NCBI RefSeq assembly: GCF_000455265.1
Contig: NZ_HG005139.1
Span: forward strand, 761,131 to 825,130
Direction: 5' to 3'
DNA: 64,000 nucleotides
Source: Paenibacillus antibioticophila
Lineage (GTDB): Bacteria; Bacillota; Bacilli; Paenibacillales; Paenibacillaceae
How positions within the stretch are numbered: position 1 is the first letter of the stretch; each line of letters opens with the position of its first letter. This document shows, one piece after another, positions 28,837 to 37,143 of the stretch. The position numbers were made by a program, and so were the translations under genes. The notes beneath the pieces were generated by a model. The model saw only the letters and a list, made by a program, of their open reading frames with translations. It ran no database searches and had not been told where the DNA came from.

Positions 28837-28881
28837 AAAAAAAGGATTTGACCGAACCCGTTCTCGGTCAAATCCTTTTTT
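28837..28881 (+). terminator. Strong terminator after the nrdR unit
   Basis: AAAGGATTTGACCGA and TCGGTCAAATCCTTT are exact 15-bp inverted repeats with an eight-base loop, flanked by A and T runs so that it may work in both directions. Confidence 0.92.
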
Positions 28882-28947
28882 GCATTCAGCTACAGTTCAA
28901 CCTGATATGAAAGTTGAAGCAAAAACATCACGGAATGATGTATGAAT

Positions 28948-29003
28948 TTTTTACATTGCGTTAACATAACCAATACACGACCTTTATACTTGCTTCTTAT
29001 AAT
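28948..29003 (+). promoter_or_regulatory. Pho-box pair and promoter of the pst operon
   Basis: TTTTACATTGCGTTAACATA begins at 28949 and has the same TTTACA-N5-TTAACA pair as at 19241 and 21277. A consensus TATAAT lies at 28998-29003, and the pstS start codon is at 29041. Confidence 0.8.
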
Positions 29004-29040
29004 CGATATTGTACAAACAAATAAGGGGGAAACCTGAATC

Positions 29041-29988
29041 ATGAAGAAAAGTTTGATGTTGGTTATGACGATTTTATTGACTGTAACACTTGCAGCATGT
29101 GGACAAGGCTCGAACAACACAGCTTCGAATACGCCTGATACGTCGTCCAATACCGGCAGCACAAATAATACAGCAAATGAAGCACCTGAACAAACAGAAG
29201 AATTGAGCGGCTCCATTCTTGCAGTAGGCTCTTCCGCACTGCAACCGCTTGTTGATGAAGCTTCCAAGAAGTTTATGGATCTGAATTCTAAAGTATCGAT
29301 TCAAGTCCAAGGCGGCGGCAGCGGTACTGGCTTGACACAAGTCTCCGGCGGCCAAGCAGATATCGGTAACTCCGACGTATTTGCAGAAGAGAAGCTTGAA
29401 GCCGGACCGGCTGCAGAGCTGGTTGACCATCAAGTAGCTGTAGTAGCTATGGCGGCAGTTGTTAATCCTGCAGTAGGCGTGGATAACCTGACCAAAGATC
29501 AATTGGTTAAAATCTTCACGGGTGAAGTGAAGAACTGGAGTGAAGTCGGTGGTGCAGATCAAGCGATCCAAATCGTAAACAGACCATCCAGCTCCGGTAC
29601 GCGTGCTACTTTTGAAAAATATGCATTGGGTACAAAGACAGAAGATCTTGAAGGCTCCATCCAAGAGGATTCCTCGGGCACCGTAAAAAAGCTGGTTGCT
29701 GAAACTCCTGGCGCGATCGGTTACCTGGCTCTTTCTTACCTGGATGATTCCGTTAAGACTGTGAAATATGAAGGCGTTGAAGCAAATGAAGAGAATGTAA
29801 CAAATGGCAGCTATCTGGTGTGGGCATACGAGCACATGTACACAAAAGGTGAGCCGACCGGAGCTGTCAAGGCGTTCCTCGACTTCATGGTTTCCGAAGC
29901 AGTTCATGAGGATATCGTCGAACTTGGCTACATTCCGATTTCGAATATGCAAGTAACTCGTGATGTTGACGGCAACATCACCAAATAA
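29041..29988 (+). CDS. pstS: Phosphate-binding lipoprotein PstS
   Basis: The 315-residue extracellular phosphate receptor has a lipoprotein signal with the lipobox LAAC (Cys 20), then a Ser/Asn/Thr-rich linker of about 30 residues. The periplasmic-binding fold carries phosphate-contacting motifs 'AVGSSALQPLVD', 'QGGGSGTGLTQVSGGQADIGNSD' (split only by reading) and 'NRPSSSGTRATFEKY'. It feeds the PstCA channel. ATG 29041 follows AAGGGGGAAA. It is first in pstSCAB. Confidence 0.95.
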   Translation: MKKSLMLVMTILLTVTLAACGQGSNNTASNTPDTSSNTGSTNNTANEAPEQTEELSGSILAVGSSALQPLVDEASKKFMDLNSKVSIQVQGGGSGTGLTQVSGGQADIGNSDVFAEEKLEAGPAAELVDHQVAVVAMAAVVNPAVGVDNLTKDQLVKIFTGEVKNWSEVGGADQAIQIVNRPSSSGTRATFEKYALGTKTEDLEGSIQEDSSGTVKKLVAETPGAIGYLALSYLDDSVKTVKYEGVEANEENVTNGSYLVWAYEHMYTKGEPTGAVKAFLDFMVSEAVHEDIVELGYIPISNMQVTRDVDGNITK

Positions 29989-30017
29989 ATAATTGCCTAC
30001 AACAACATAAGGCCAGC

Positions 30018-30041
30018 AAAGAGGCGAGCATTCGCCTCTTT
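30018..30041 (+). promoter_or_regulatory. Intercistronic hairpin between pstS and pstC
   Basis: AAAGAGGCGA and TCGCCTCTTT form a perfect 10-bp stem with a GCAT loop. No long U-tract follows. It probably protects a pstS-only mRNA or partially terminates, giving the binding protein in excess of the channel. Confidence 0.6.
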
Positions 30042-30067
30042 CTGTGCTGAACAAAGGGAGAGGTACT

Positions 30068-30970
30068 ATGGCTCGTTCCAACGATAGCCGCAGAGTGAAA
30101 CAGCATATCATCGAAGAATGGATAGGGAAAATTCTGACTTCCTTGTGTATCGTTCTATTAGTCGTGACCATTTTTTCTATGGTCTATTTTGTTGCGACTA
30201 AGGGACTGAGCTCATTTTTCAAGAATGGAGTCAGCCTGGCTGAGATGCTCGGGGGGACATCATGGAAGCCGGAAGGAGAACCGCCGATGTTCGGTGCCCT
30301 GCCGTTCATATTCGGTTCCTTTGCGACTTCTATGCTTGCAGCGCTAATCTCTGCTCCGCTGAGTATCTGCGGGGCTCTGTTCATGGTGGAAATTATGCCG
30401 AAGCTGGGGAAAAAGGTGCTCCAGCCAGCAATTGAACTACTCGCCGGGATTCCTTCCGTTGTCTATGGATTCGTCGGACTGAGTGTCATTGTCCCCTTTT
30501 ACCGGAATATATTTCCGGGACAAGGTCTCGGGATTTTGGCAGGTGCTTCCGTATTGTCTGTCATGATTCTGCCTACGATGACTTCGATTGCTACAGACGC
30601 GCTTCGGGCTCTGCCATCTGGTCTGAAGGAAGGCTCCTACGCGCTTGGCGCAACCCGGTGGCAGACGCTTTCGCGAACGGTCATTCCCACTACGCTTCCT
30701 GCCTTGATGACAGGAGTCGTGCTTGGAATGGCACGTGCATTCGGCGAGGCGCTCGCTGTGCAGATGGTTATCGGGAACGCGCCGCATATTCCGAATTCCT
30801 TGTTCCAATCCACCTCCACACTTACCAGTGTAATCACACTAAGCATGGGGAACACGGTTATGGGTACGATTCAGAACAATGTCCTGTGGACGCTTGCTCT
30901 GATTCTGCTGCTGATGACCTTCGTCTTCGTCTTCGTTGTACGTTGGCTTGAAAGGAGAGCAATTCGATGA
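30068..30970 (+). CDS. pstC: Phosphate ABC transporter permease PstC
   Basis: The 300-residue permease has six membrane helices. The binding-protein-dependent transport signature 'EGSYALGATRWQTLSRTVIP' (EAA loop) contacts PstB, and 'ELLAGIPSVVYGFVGLSVI' is the PstC-type segment. ATG 30068 follows AAGGGAGAGG. Its end overlaps pstA by four bases. Confidence 0.94.
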   Translation: MARSNDSRRVKQHIIEEWIGKILTSLCIVLLVVTIFSMVYFVATKGLSSFFKNGVSLAEMLGGTSWKPEGEPPMFGALPFIFGSFATSMLAALISAPLSICGALFMVEIMPKLGKKVLQPAIELLAGIPSVVYGFVGLSVIVPFYRNIFPGQGLGILAGASVLSVMILPTMTSIATDALRALPSGLKEGSYALGATRWQTLSRTVIPTTLPALMTGVVLGMARAFGEALAVQMVIGNAPHIPNSLFQSTSTLTSVITLSMGNTVMGTIQNNVLWTLALILLLMTFVFVFVVRWLERRAIR

Positions 30971-31854
30971 GTGCGAAAACAGTAGACAAAATTGCAACAG
31001 GAGTCATCATATTATTTGCTGGCATCATTGTTCTCATTATGGTGGGCTTGCTAGGATTTATATTGGTACGAGGACTTGGTCATATCAGCTTTGACTTCCT
31101 GACTTCTCCGCCAGAGACGATCCGTGAAGGCGGAGGAATCGGGCCGCAGTTGTTCAATTCCTTATTCTTGTTGGTGCTGACACTGATTATTACGGTTCCG
31201 CTCGGTTTAGGCGCCGGCATCTATATGAGTCAATATGCCAAGCCGGGAAGGGTGACAGACTCGATTCGCCTGATTGTTGAAGTGCTCTCTTCCTTCCCGT
31301 CGATCGTTGTAGGTTTGTTTGGTCTCCTTGTCTTTGTAAATACGTTTGGCTTCGGATTCTCCTTGTTCTCCGGTGCGTTAGCCCTGACGGTCTTTAACCT
31401 GCCATTGATGGTGCGCATTACCGAGCAAGGCTTGGCAAGTGTTCCGCTGGCACAGAAGGAAGCCAGTCTGGCCCTGGGGTTGTCCAAATGGAAAACGATC
31501 CGGTCGGTTATGCTTCCGATTGCTCTCCCTGTTATTCTGACGGGAACCATTCTGGCCGCCGGACGTGTGTTTGGCGAAGCGGCAGCCCTGTTATTTACGG
31601 CCGGGATGAGCAGCCCGCGTCTTGACTTTACCGACTGGAATCCGTTCAGCCCGATGTCTCCCCTGAATCCGTTCCGCCCTGCCGAGACGCTGGCTGTTCA
31701 TATCTGGAAGGTCAACTCGGAAGGGCTCGCCCCTGATGCGCCTGAAATTGCAGCCGGTGCTTCAGCCGTACTGATTCTGACGGTTCTGTTGTTTAACCTG
31801 TTGGCCCGCTTTGTCGGACGTCAGCTCCAAAAGAAATTTACGGCATCGAGATAG
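30967..31854 (+). CDS. pstA: Phosphate ABC transporter permease PstA
   Basis: The 295-residue permease partners PstC. Six helices and the EAA-like '[20 protein letters not shown]' are visible, with '[20 protein letters not shown]' in the conserved pore region. It begins at ATGA overlapping the pstC stop and ends ten bases before pstB2. It is coded at the same density as its neighbours. Confidence 0.94.
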   Translation: MSAKTVDKIATGVIILFAGIIVLIMVGLLGFILVRGLGHISFDFLTSPPETIREGGGIGPQLFNSLFLLVLTLIITVPLGLGAGIYMSQYAKPGRVTDSIRLIVEVLSSFPSIVVGLFGLLVFVNTFGFGFSLFSGALALTVFNLPLMVRITEQGLASVPLAQKEASLALGLSKWKTIRSVMLPIALPVILTGTILAAGRVFGEAAALLFTAGMSSPRLDFTDWNPFSPMSPLNPFRPAETLAVHIWKVNSEGLAPDAPEIAAGASAVLILTVLLFNLLARFVGRQLQKKFTASR

Positions 31855-31864
31855 GAGGATACCC

Positions 31865-32623
31865 ATGCGTAATATTGTTATGTCTACGAAGGATTTAAAT
31901 GTATTTTATGGAGAAAAGCATGCGGTTAAAAGCCTCTCGCTTGACTTTGCAACCAAGGAAGTCACAGCGCTTATCGGGCCTTCGGGCTGCGGGAAGTCTA
32001 CATTTCTGCGCAGTCTGAACCGGATGAACGACTTGATTGCGGATGCGCGAATCACCGGAGAGATCCGGATTGGGGATGAGGATATTAACCATCCCAAGAC
32101 AGACGTGGTCCTGCTGCGCCAAAAGATCGGCATGGTGTGGCAAAGACCGAATCCTTTTCATAAATCGATCTATGAAAATATTGCCTTCGGCCCGCGTTAC
32201 CACGGGATCCGAGACAAAAGGAAGCTGGATGAGATCGTGGAAAGCTCTCTGCGCAAGGCTGCGCTCTGGGAGGAAACCAAGGACCGTTTGAACCGTTCGG
32301 CATTATCGCTCTCGGGGGGACAACAGCAACGATTGTGCATTGCGAGATCCATCGCTGTAAGTCCGGACATCATCCTGATGGATGAGCCCGCTTCCGCCCT
32401 GGACCCGGTATCCAGCGCCAAAGTCGAGGAATTGATTGCCGAACTGAAGCAGGAGTATTGTATTGTTATCGTCACCCATAATATGCAGCAAGCAGCCAGG
32501 GTGTCGGATTATACCGCTTTCTTTCTGATGGGAGAGATGGTGGAGTATGGGGCAACAGATCAAATTTTCACCAATCCTGAAGATAAGCGAACCCATGATT
32601 ATATTTCGGGCAGGTTCGGTTAA
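31865..32623 (+). CDS. pstB: Phosphate ABC transporter ATP-binding protein PstB (operon copy)
   Basis: The 252-residue PstB has Walker A 'GPSGCGKST', Q-loop region '[18 protein letters not shown]', signature 'LSGGQQQR', Walker B '[13 protein letters not shown]' and H-loop '[10 protein letters not shown]'. It is clearly homologous along its length to the copy at 21422 but well diverged, indicating an old duplication. AGGAGGATACCC precedes ATG 31865. It closes the pstSCAB operon. Confidence 0.95.
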   Translation: MRNIVMSTKDLNVFYGEKHAVKSLSLDFATKEVTALIGPSGCGKSTFLRSLNRMNDLIADARITGEIRIGDEDINHPKTDVVLLRQKIGMVWQRPNPFHKSIYENIAFGPRYHGIRDKRKLDEIVESSLRKAALWEETKDRLNRSALSLSGGQQQRLCIARSIAVSPDIILMDEPASALDPVSSAKVEELIAELKQEYCIVIVTHNMQQAARVSDYTAFFLMGEMVEYGATDQIFTNPEDKRTHDYISGRFG

Positions 32624-32674
32624 GCTCATTTTTCCATTAGGAATTTGGAACATGGATGAAATTGGAGTAATATA

Positions 32675-32702
32675 GGGATGGTGCTTGTACGCACCATATC
32701 CC
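32675..32702 (+). terminator. Hairpin after the pst operon
   Basis: GGGATGGTGC pairs with GCACC-ATATCCC around TTGTAC with a small bulge. The U-tract is missing, so termination is only possible, not established. Confidence 0.4.
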
Positions 32703-32725
32703 ATACATAACAGGAGACGTCATCC

Positions 32726-33361
32726 ATGAACATACTGGAGTGGATTGAGGAGATGTTCCGCAGCTACGGCTATTTTGTACTGTTGTGCGGGCTTCCTCTG
32801 GATTTTATCGCTCTTCCAATCCCGCCGGGACAAACGACACTCACCTATACCGGTTATTTGGCTTTTAAGGGAACGCTTGAATTGCTGCCGGCTATCCTGG
32901 TTGCTTATGCAGGATCAGTTATAGGTATAACGGTTACCTATCTGATTGGACATCATGTAGGCGCACCGCTGGTTCAGCAATACGGAAAATGGTTCTTGAT
33001 CAAGCCGTCTCACCTGGAGCGAACGCGGAGAACATATGATAAATACGGAAATAAAATGCTGTTTATCAGCTTCTTCATTCCGGGAGTCAGACAGCTCTTC
33101 GGTTATTTTGTAGGAATAATAAAGATTCCCTACAGAACCTTTGCTTTGTATGCTTACCCCGGAGCCCTGATTTGGGTCACTGCCTTTATCGGCATTGGCT
33201 ACATCTTTGGAGAGCAATGGCATTTGGTTATACGTCTGGTCGAGAAGTATCTGGCCTTCTTCTTTGGGGGAGTGTTCATCTTGATCGTGCTTTTACTGGC
33301 GATGAGATGGAGAAAGTGGAAGCGATGGCAGTTGCGCAGAACCGAGGTCGACAAGAAATGA
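32726..33361 (+). CDS. DedA family membrane protein
   Basis: The 211-residue DedA/SNARE-associated-type protein has the family core 'LPLDFIALPIPPGQTTL' (re-entrant region), 'GSVIGITVTYLIGHHVG' and 'FISFFIPGVRQLFGYFVGI', the F-x-R-x-(P/F)G block. Members act in lipid flipping (undecaprenyl phosphate or phosphatidylethanolamine) and membrane homeostasis. A highly basic C-terminal tail ends it. CAGGAGACG serves as RBS. It follows the pst operon by 100 bp. Confidence 0.9.
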   Translation: MNILEWIEEMFRSYGYFVLLCGLPLDFIALPIPPGQTTLTYTGYLAFKGTLELLPAILVAYAGSVIGITVTYLIGHHVGAPLVQQYGKWFLIKPSHLERTRRTYDKYGNKMLFISFFIPGVRQLFGYFVGIIKIPYRTFALYAYPGALIWVTAFIGIGYIFGEQWHLVIRLVEKYLAFFFGGVFILIVLLLAMRWRKWKRWQLRRTEVDKK

Positions 33362-33366
33362 GCGAA

Positions 33367-33585
33367 TTAAGTGAAAAAGTCAGTTAATGCGCTCTGCCCT
33401 TTATTTGCGCCTGCTTCCTGTTGTAATTTAATGAGCGATAGAAACGAAAAAAATTCGCCCAGCGTAGTAAGACCGGCTGCGATGATTGCAAGATCATCGG
33501 CGGACAAGTCACTAAGGACAATTTCTTTGTTTTTTCCTGGGCTATTATTCGTGCTTCTGATACCTGCCTTTTTTCTGCCGGCCAA
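33367..33585 (-). CDS. Small hypothetical protein
   Basis: A frame of up to 102 residues is open on the minus strand; the credible part starts at TTG 33585 with GGGTGG six bases upstream and gives 72 residues. Its core 'IVLSDLSADDLAIIAAGLTT' (acidic, then helical) continues into 'LGEFFSFLSLIKLQQEA', a plausible amphipathic helix. The overlapping plus-strand frame is Ser/Cys rich and looks like noise. It is convergent with dedA. No family known; existence uncertain. Confidence 0.4.
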   Translation of the reverse strand: MAGRKKAGIRSTNNSPGKNKEIVLSDLSADDLAIIAAGLTTLGEFFSFLSLIKLQQEAGANKGQSALTDFFT

Positions 33586-33743
33586 ATGTACCACCCGCTT
33601 AAGATCATCTTGTTCTATGATGTATGTTATGCTCGCCGGAGAGGGATGCAATGGGCAGGCCTGAAATATAGGCACCCCCGTGCCGTGACAATTAGTTAGG
33701 GCCCTTAATATGATACCCTATACTGATGTGAGGAGGGGAAAGC

Positions 33744-33848
33744 ATGTCGGGATGCAATGAAGTTGGCGTTGGAGGCCTTTGGACATCTACAGGTGTAATT
33801 CTTGTGTTGTTTATCCTGCTGGTGATTATCTCCAGAACATTCGTATAA
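33744..33848 (+). CDS. YjcZ-like 34-residue sporulation-type membrane peptide
   Basis: A very short gene: AGGAGGGG stands six bases before ATG 33744, and the 34-residue product begins MSGCNEVGVGGLWTSTG. It ends with a single hydrophobic helix 'VILVLFILLVIIS' and RTFV. The Gly-rich head plus one C-terminal helix is the layout of YjcZ-family sporulation peptides of Bacillus. A terminator follows 17 bases after the stop, supporting a real transcription unit. Function unknown. Confidence 0.65.
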   Translation: MSGCNEVGVGGLWTSTGVILVLFILLVIISRTFV

Positions 33849-33864
33849 CTTTAAGAATTTGCAT

Positions 33865-33900
33865 GCAAGAGAGCGCTGCTAACGGCAGTGCTCTTTGCTA
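33865..33900 (+). terminator. Terminator after the YjcZ-like gene
   Basis: GCAAGAGAGCGCTGC pairs with GCAGTGCTCTTTGC around a short loop with one G-T mismatch; a modest T-rich tail (TATTTCATT) follows. Confidence 0.7.
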
Positions 33901-34214
33901 TTTCATTATATTGTCAAAAGACATAGAGATTCTGATAAATAACAACAATATATTACATTTAACAATGATTCCCTATTTCTTTTCACACAAAAGACACAGA
34001 GGTCGTTATAATGAATGTTGAGGGGGAATTTACTTTTTATTCCTATATATCGCACTATTTCCACTTTTATTTGCAGCAAATAACCTTCGATCCTATCCCT
34101 TAAGTGATTAAGAAGAGGAGGTGAGCACAAAAGCAGATCCAGTTTAATTGGACAAGCAGGGAGTATTTCGTTCAGGTGATGTTCGTTTTCAAAAAAATGA
34201 AGGAGGGATTTCTA
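33901..34214 (+). promoter_or_regulatory. Leader region of the polysaccharide monooxygenase gene
   Basis: The AT-rich 314 bp carries a consensus -10 TATAAT at 34007-34012 with TTCACA about 19 bases upstream, suggesting a vegetative promoter and a leader of about 200 bases. AAGAGGAGGTG near 34110 looks like an RBS, but only short open frames follow it. No other feature seen. Confidence 0.4.
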
Positions 34215-35564
34215 ATGATTGAAGCTCGTTATACCCGTTCATTGTATTTGAAGGCACTTGGTTCACTCGGAGTTCTCCTCTTTGCATGTATCTGTATGTT
34301 TGTGCTTGCCGAGAAGGCATCCGCACATGGATATGTTGAATCCCCAGCGAGTCGGGCTTACTTATGCAAGCTGGGTCAGAACAGTGATTGCGGCGCTGTG
34401 ATATATGAACCTCAGAGTCTGGAGGCACCGAAGGGATTCCCTGCTGCCGGTCCGGCAGATGGCAAGATTGCCAGTGCTGGCGGAATATTCCCTAAGCTCG
34501 ACGAACAATCGTCAAGTCGCTGGACCAAGGTTAACATGACTGCTGGCCAGAATACATTCACCTGGACTTTAACCGCTCCCCATGCTACTTCAAGCTGGAA
34601 ATACTATATCACGAAGCCCGGCTGGAACCCGAATGCACCATTAACGCGCGATTCATTCGACTTGACGCCGTTCCACTCCGTCAATTATGGAGGAGTTCAG
34701 CCTCCGTATACGTACTCGGACACGATGAATGTGCCTGCTCGGACAGGCTACCATGTTATCCTGGCGGTATGGGAAATTGCGGATACAGCAAATGCCTTCT
34801 ACAATGTCATTGATGTAAACTTTGGAGGAAGCAACCCCGTGGATAATCAGGCTCCGACAGCACCAGGGAACCTGACCTATTCTAACGTGACCTCGACGAC
34901 AGCAACCCTCTCCTGGTCGGCTGCGACGGATAATGTCGGTGTGACTGGTTACCGGATCTACCGGGGAACTACTCAGATCGGCTCGGTATCGAGCTCGGTT
35001 CTTAGCTATACGGCAACCGGGCTCAGTCCGGCAACAGCTTATACCTTCCAGGTCAAAGCCATTGATGCAGCGGGGAATCTGTCCGCCGGCAGTAATACAG
35101 TCAGCTTGACGACCGGCACGGCGGCCCCGGATACGCAAGCACCGTCTGCTCCTGGTAATCTCCATGTGATGGGGACGCCTACGGCTTCCAGTGTGCAGCT
35201 GATGTGGAATGCGGCTACAGATAATGTAGGGGTGACCGGTTATAAGGTGTACCGCGGAGCCAATCTTGTCGCGACTTTATCCGGCACGACAACTTCATAC
35301 ACTGTAACTGGCTTATCCGCGAATACAACATATTCCTTCACAGTTAAAGCGATAGATGCAGCAGGTAATGAATCAGCGGCAAGCAATCCGGTCAGCGCCA
35401 CAACGGCTTCTGCATCCAGCGCCCAACCATGGGCCGCGGGAGTAGCCTATGCGGTTGGAGATCTTGTCAGCTACAATGGCAGCACCTATGAATGCCGCCA
35501 GGCGCATACTTCATTGACAGGCTGGGAGCCTAACGTTGTTCCCGCCCTCTGGCTGCTGAAATAA
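34215..35564 (+). CDS. Secreted AA10 lytic polysaccharide monooxygenase with two FnIII and a CBM5/12-like module
   Basis: The 449-residue secreted enzyme would oxidatively cleave chitin (or cellulose). After a signal peptide ending ASA, the mature chain begins [10 protein letters not shown], so the N-terminal His forms the copper brace. The second brace His is in '[18 protein letters not shown]'. Two fibronectin type III modules (about 215-300 and 310-395) share '[15 protein letters not shown]'/'[15 protein letters not shown]'. The C-terminal '[28 protein letters not shown]' region is a CBM5/12-type chitin-binding module. ATG 34215 follows AAGGAGGG. It is monocistronic. Confidence 0.94.
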   Translation: MIEARYTRSLYLKALGSLGVLLFACICMFVLAEKASAHGYVESPASRAYLCKLGQNSDCGAVIYEPQSLEAPKGFPAAGPADGKIASAGGIFPKLDEQSSSRWTKVNMTAGQNTFTWTLTAPHATSSWKYYITKPGWNPNAPLTRDSFDLTPFHSVNYGGVQPPYTYSDTMNVPARTGYHVILAVWEIADTANAFYNVIDVNFGGSNPVDNQAPTAPGNLTYSNVTSTTATLSWSAATDNVGVTGYRIYRGTTQIGSVSSSVLSYTATGLSPATAYTFQVKAIDAAGNLSAGSNTVSLTTGTAAPDTQAPSAPGNLHVMGTPTASSVQLMWNAATDNVGVTGYKVYRGANLVATLSGTTTSYTVTGLSANTTYSFTVKAIDAAGNESAASNPVSATTASASSAQPWAAGVAYAVGDLVSYNGSTYECRQAHTSLTGWEPNVVPALWLLK

Positions 35565-35572
35565 GGAGTAGG

Positions 35573-35640
35573 GCTGTCCCAAAAGCCTCCAGCGAAAATC
35601 TAAAATACGCTAGGAAACAGACGAGAACATGTTTGCGATC
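35573..35640 (+). repeat. Possible insertion-sequence end remnant
   Basis: GGGCTGTCCCAAAAG at 35572-35587 resembles terminal repeats of common Bacillota insertion sequences, and the next 60 bases (GCGATCGCTGTCGTTCGC) look unlike the flanking genes. No transposase frame remains. Weak evidence. Confidence 0.25.
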
Positions 35641-35662
35641 GCTGTCGTTCGCTGATTTCAAA

Positions 35663-35703
35663 CAGGAAGAGGCCTCCCAAAAGCTTACGGGAGGCCTGTT
35701 TGC
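35663..35703 (+). terminator. Terminator between the LPMO and fabV genes
   Basis: AGGCCTCCC and GGGAGGCCT are perfect inverted repeats around AAAAGCTTAC, nested in AACAGG/CCTGTT. It lies between convergent genes and may serve both. Confidence 0.7.
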
Positions 35704-35748
35704 ATTAAGAGACTCCTATTGCATAGAATTTCTTGCTTTCCGTTGTCA

Positions 35749-36942
35749 TTAAGATATTACATTTCGTACTGCAACCTCAGGATCACAATCCGCTTCATAA
35801 TCCACGCCATCTGTCTCAAAGCCGAATAATTGGAAGAATTCCTTGCGGAAGCCTTCAAGGTCCGTAAGCTGAAATACATTACTTGTCTCCAGCTCTGCCC
35901 AAATGCGGCTTACCTCTTCTTGGATATCTTCCCGCATTTCCCAATCATCCAGGCGAATCCGCTCCAGTGAATCAACAGGCACCGATCCGTCTGTGTAGAG
36001 ACGCTCTGTGAATAAGCGAACCATCTGCTCGATCGTGCCTTCGTGAAGACCATGCTCCTTCATCGTCTTGTATAAGACCGACATATATAACGGCACTACC
36101 GGAATTGCGGAGCTGGATTGCGTGACGAGTGCTTTGGTCACTGCGACATAGGCGCCGCCTCCACCGGCAGACAGCTGCTCGTGAAGCTCTCTGGCGGTTT
36201 GCTCCAAATGATCCTTAGCTTTGCCGATGGTGCCTTCGCGGTAAATAGGCTGAGTGATCTGAGAGCCGATGTAGGAGAAGGCTATCGTAACAGCATGCGG
36301 AGCCAGGACCTTGGCATCATTAAGGACCTTAATCCAATCCTGCCAGTCCTCGCCGCCCATCACTTTTACCGTGTGTTCAATTTCTTGCTCCGATGCAGGG
36401 TCAAGCGTAACCAGGCTGACTTCTCCTGTATGGAAATTAACAGTCTTGTTCGTGTAGCTCTGCCCTATCGGCTTCAGCACAGAGGTGTAGGTTTCTTCTG
36501 TCTTGGGATCGTACCGGCGGGCAGTGGCAACACTGTAAATGATCAAATCCACCTGTCCCAATTCCCGGGCAATGACTTCGGCGGTCTTCTGTTTGGTCTC
36601 GGGGGTGAATGCATCTCCAGTCACGCTGAAGGAACGAAGTCCTGCGGCATGGGCAGCTTCCTCAAAGGCTGCTGAATGATACCATCCGGCGGACGCCGTC
36701 CGTGAACCGCTTGCTGTGCTTGGGCGGTATACGCCGATGGTATTGGCCCCTGCGCCAAAAGCGGCCACAATCCTGGAGGCTAGGCCGTATCCGGTTGAGG
36801 CGCCGATGACAAGAACATTTTTTGGGCCGGAAATTCTTGGACGCTGTTGTACATACTCGATTTGCTGCTGCACCTGACGGGCACATCCCTCCGGATGCGC
36901 AGTCGTACAAATAAATCCCCGGGTACGTGGTTTTATTATCAT
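35749..36942 (-). CDS. fabV: Trans-2-enoyl-CoA/ACP reductase FabV
   Basis: The 397-residue NADH-dependent enoyl reductase reduces the double bond in the last step of fatty-acid elongation (or crotonyl-CoA). It has the FabV start 'IIKPRTRGFICTTAHPEGC', a Rossmann loop 'VLVIGASTGYGLASRI' with a long spacing, and the active site Y-x8-K: 'YIGSQITQPIYREGTIGKAK'. FabV proteins resist triclosan, unlike FabI. It is monocistronic and divergent from the fructose operon. ATG at 36942; AAAGGA lies about 13 bases upstream. Confidence 0.94.
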   Translation of the reverse strand: MIIKPRTRGFICTTAHPEGCARQVQQQIEYVQQRPRISGPKNVLVIGASTGYGLASRIVAAFGAGANTIGVYRPSTASGSRTASAGWYHSAAFEEAAHAAGLRSFSVTGDAFTPETKQKTAEVIARELGQVDLIIYSVATARRYDPKTEETYTSVLKPIGQSYTNKTVNFHTGEVSLVTLDPASEQEIEHTVKVMGGEDWQDWIKVLNDAKVLAPHAVTIAFSYIGSQITQPIYREGTIGKAKDHLEQTARELHEQLSAGGGGAYVAVTKALVTQSSSAIPVVPLYMSVLYKTMKEHGLHEGTIEQMVRLFTERLYTDGSVPVDSLERIRLDDWEMREDIQEEVSRIWAELETSNVFQLTDLEGFRKEFFQLFGFETDGVDYEADCDPEVAVRNVIS

Positions 36943-37046
36943 ATAGAAGGTCGATCCTTTCTTTACCTGATGGAAGCTATTTCAAATTTGGAGAATCCTT
37001 GTTCTATTGTAACATGCCTTTTAAGTGAGCAATAGAGTTCAGAAAA

Positions 37047-37111
37047 CGTTCGAATTCGTTAGAACGATTTTGATTATTTGTGATTGATTTTGAACGAATA
37101 TATGTTAAGAT
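37047..37111 (+). promoter_or_regulatory. Putative fructose-operon promoter and operator
   Basis: CGTTC (37047) and GAACG (37062) form an inverted pair, GAACG recurs at 37092, and GATTTTGA is repeated at 37066 and 37086, exactly 20 bp apart. TTGATT (37084) with a 16-bp gap to TAAGAT (37106) is a plausible promoter. Repeated elements in helical phase suit a DeoR-type repressor such as the product of the next gene. Confidence 0.45.
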
Positions 37112-37143
37112 ATAGATCGAATGATGGGGTTGGAGGGAATGTC

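Noticed and set aside
29074..30171. 365-residue minus-strand frame opposite pstS and pstC
   Set aside because: Shadow frame spanning an operon junction and its hairpin; composition unlike a protein.
33371..33664. Plus-strand frame of 97 residues after dedA
   Set aside because: Ser/Cys/Leu-rich, no RBS, and overlaps the slightly more plausible minus-strand small gene.
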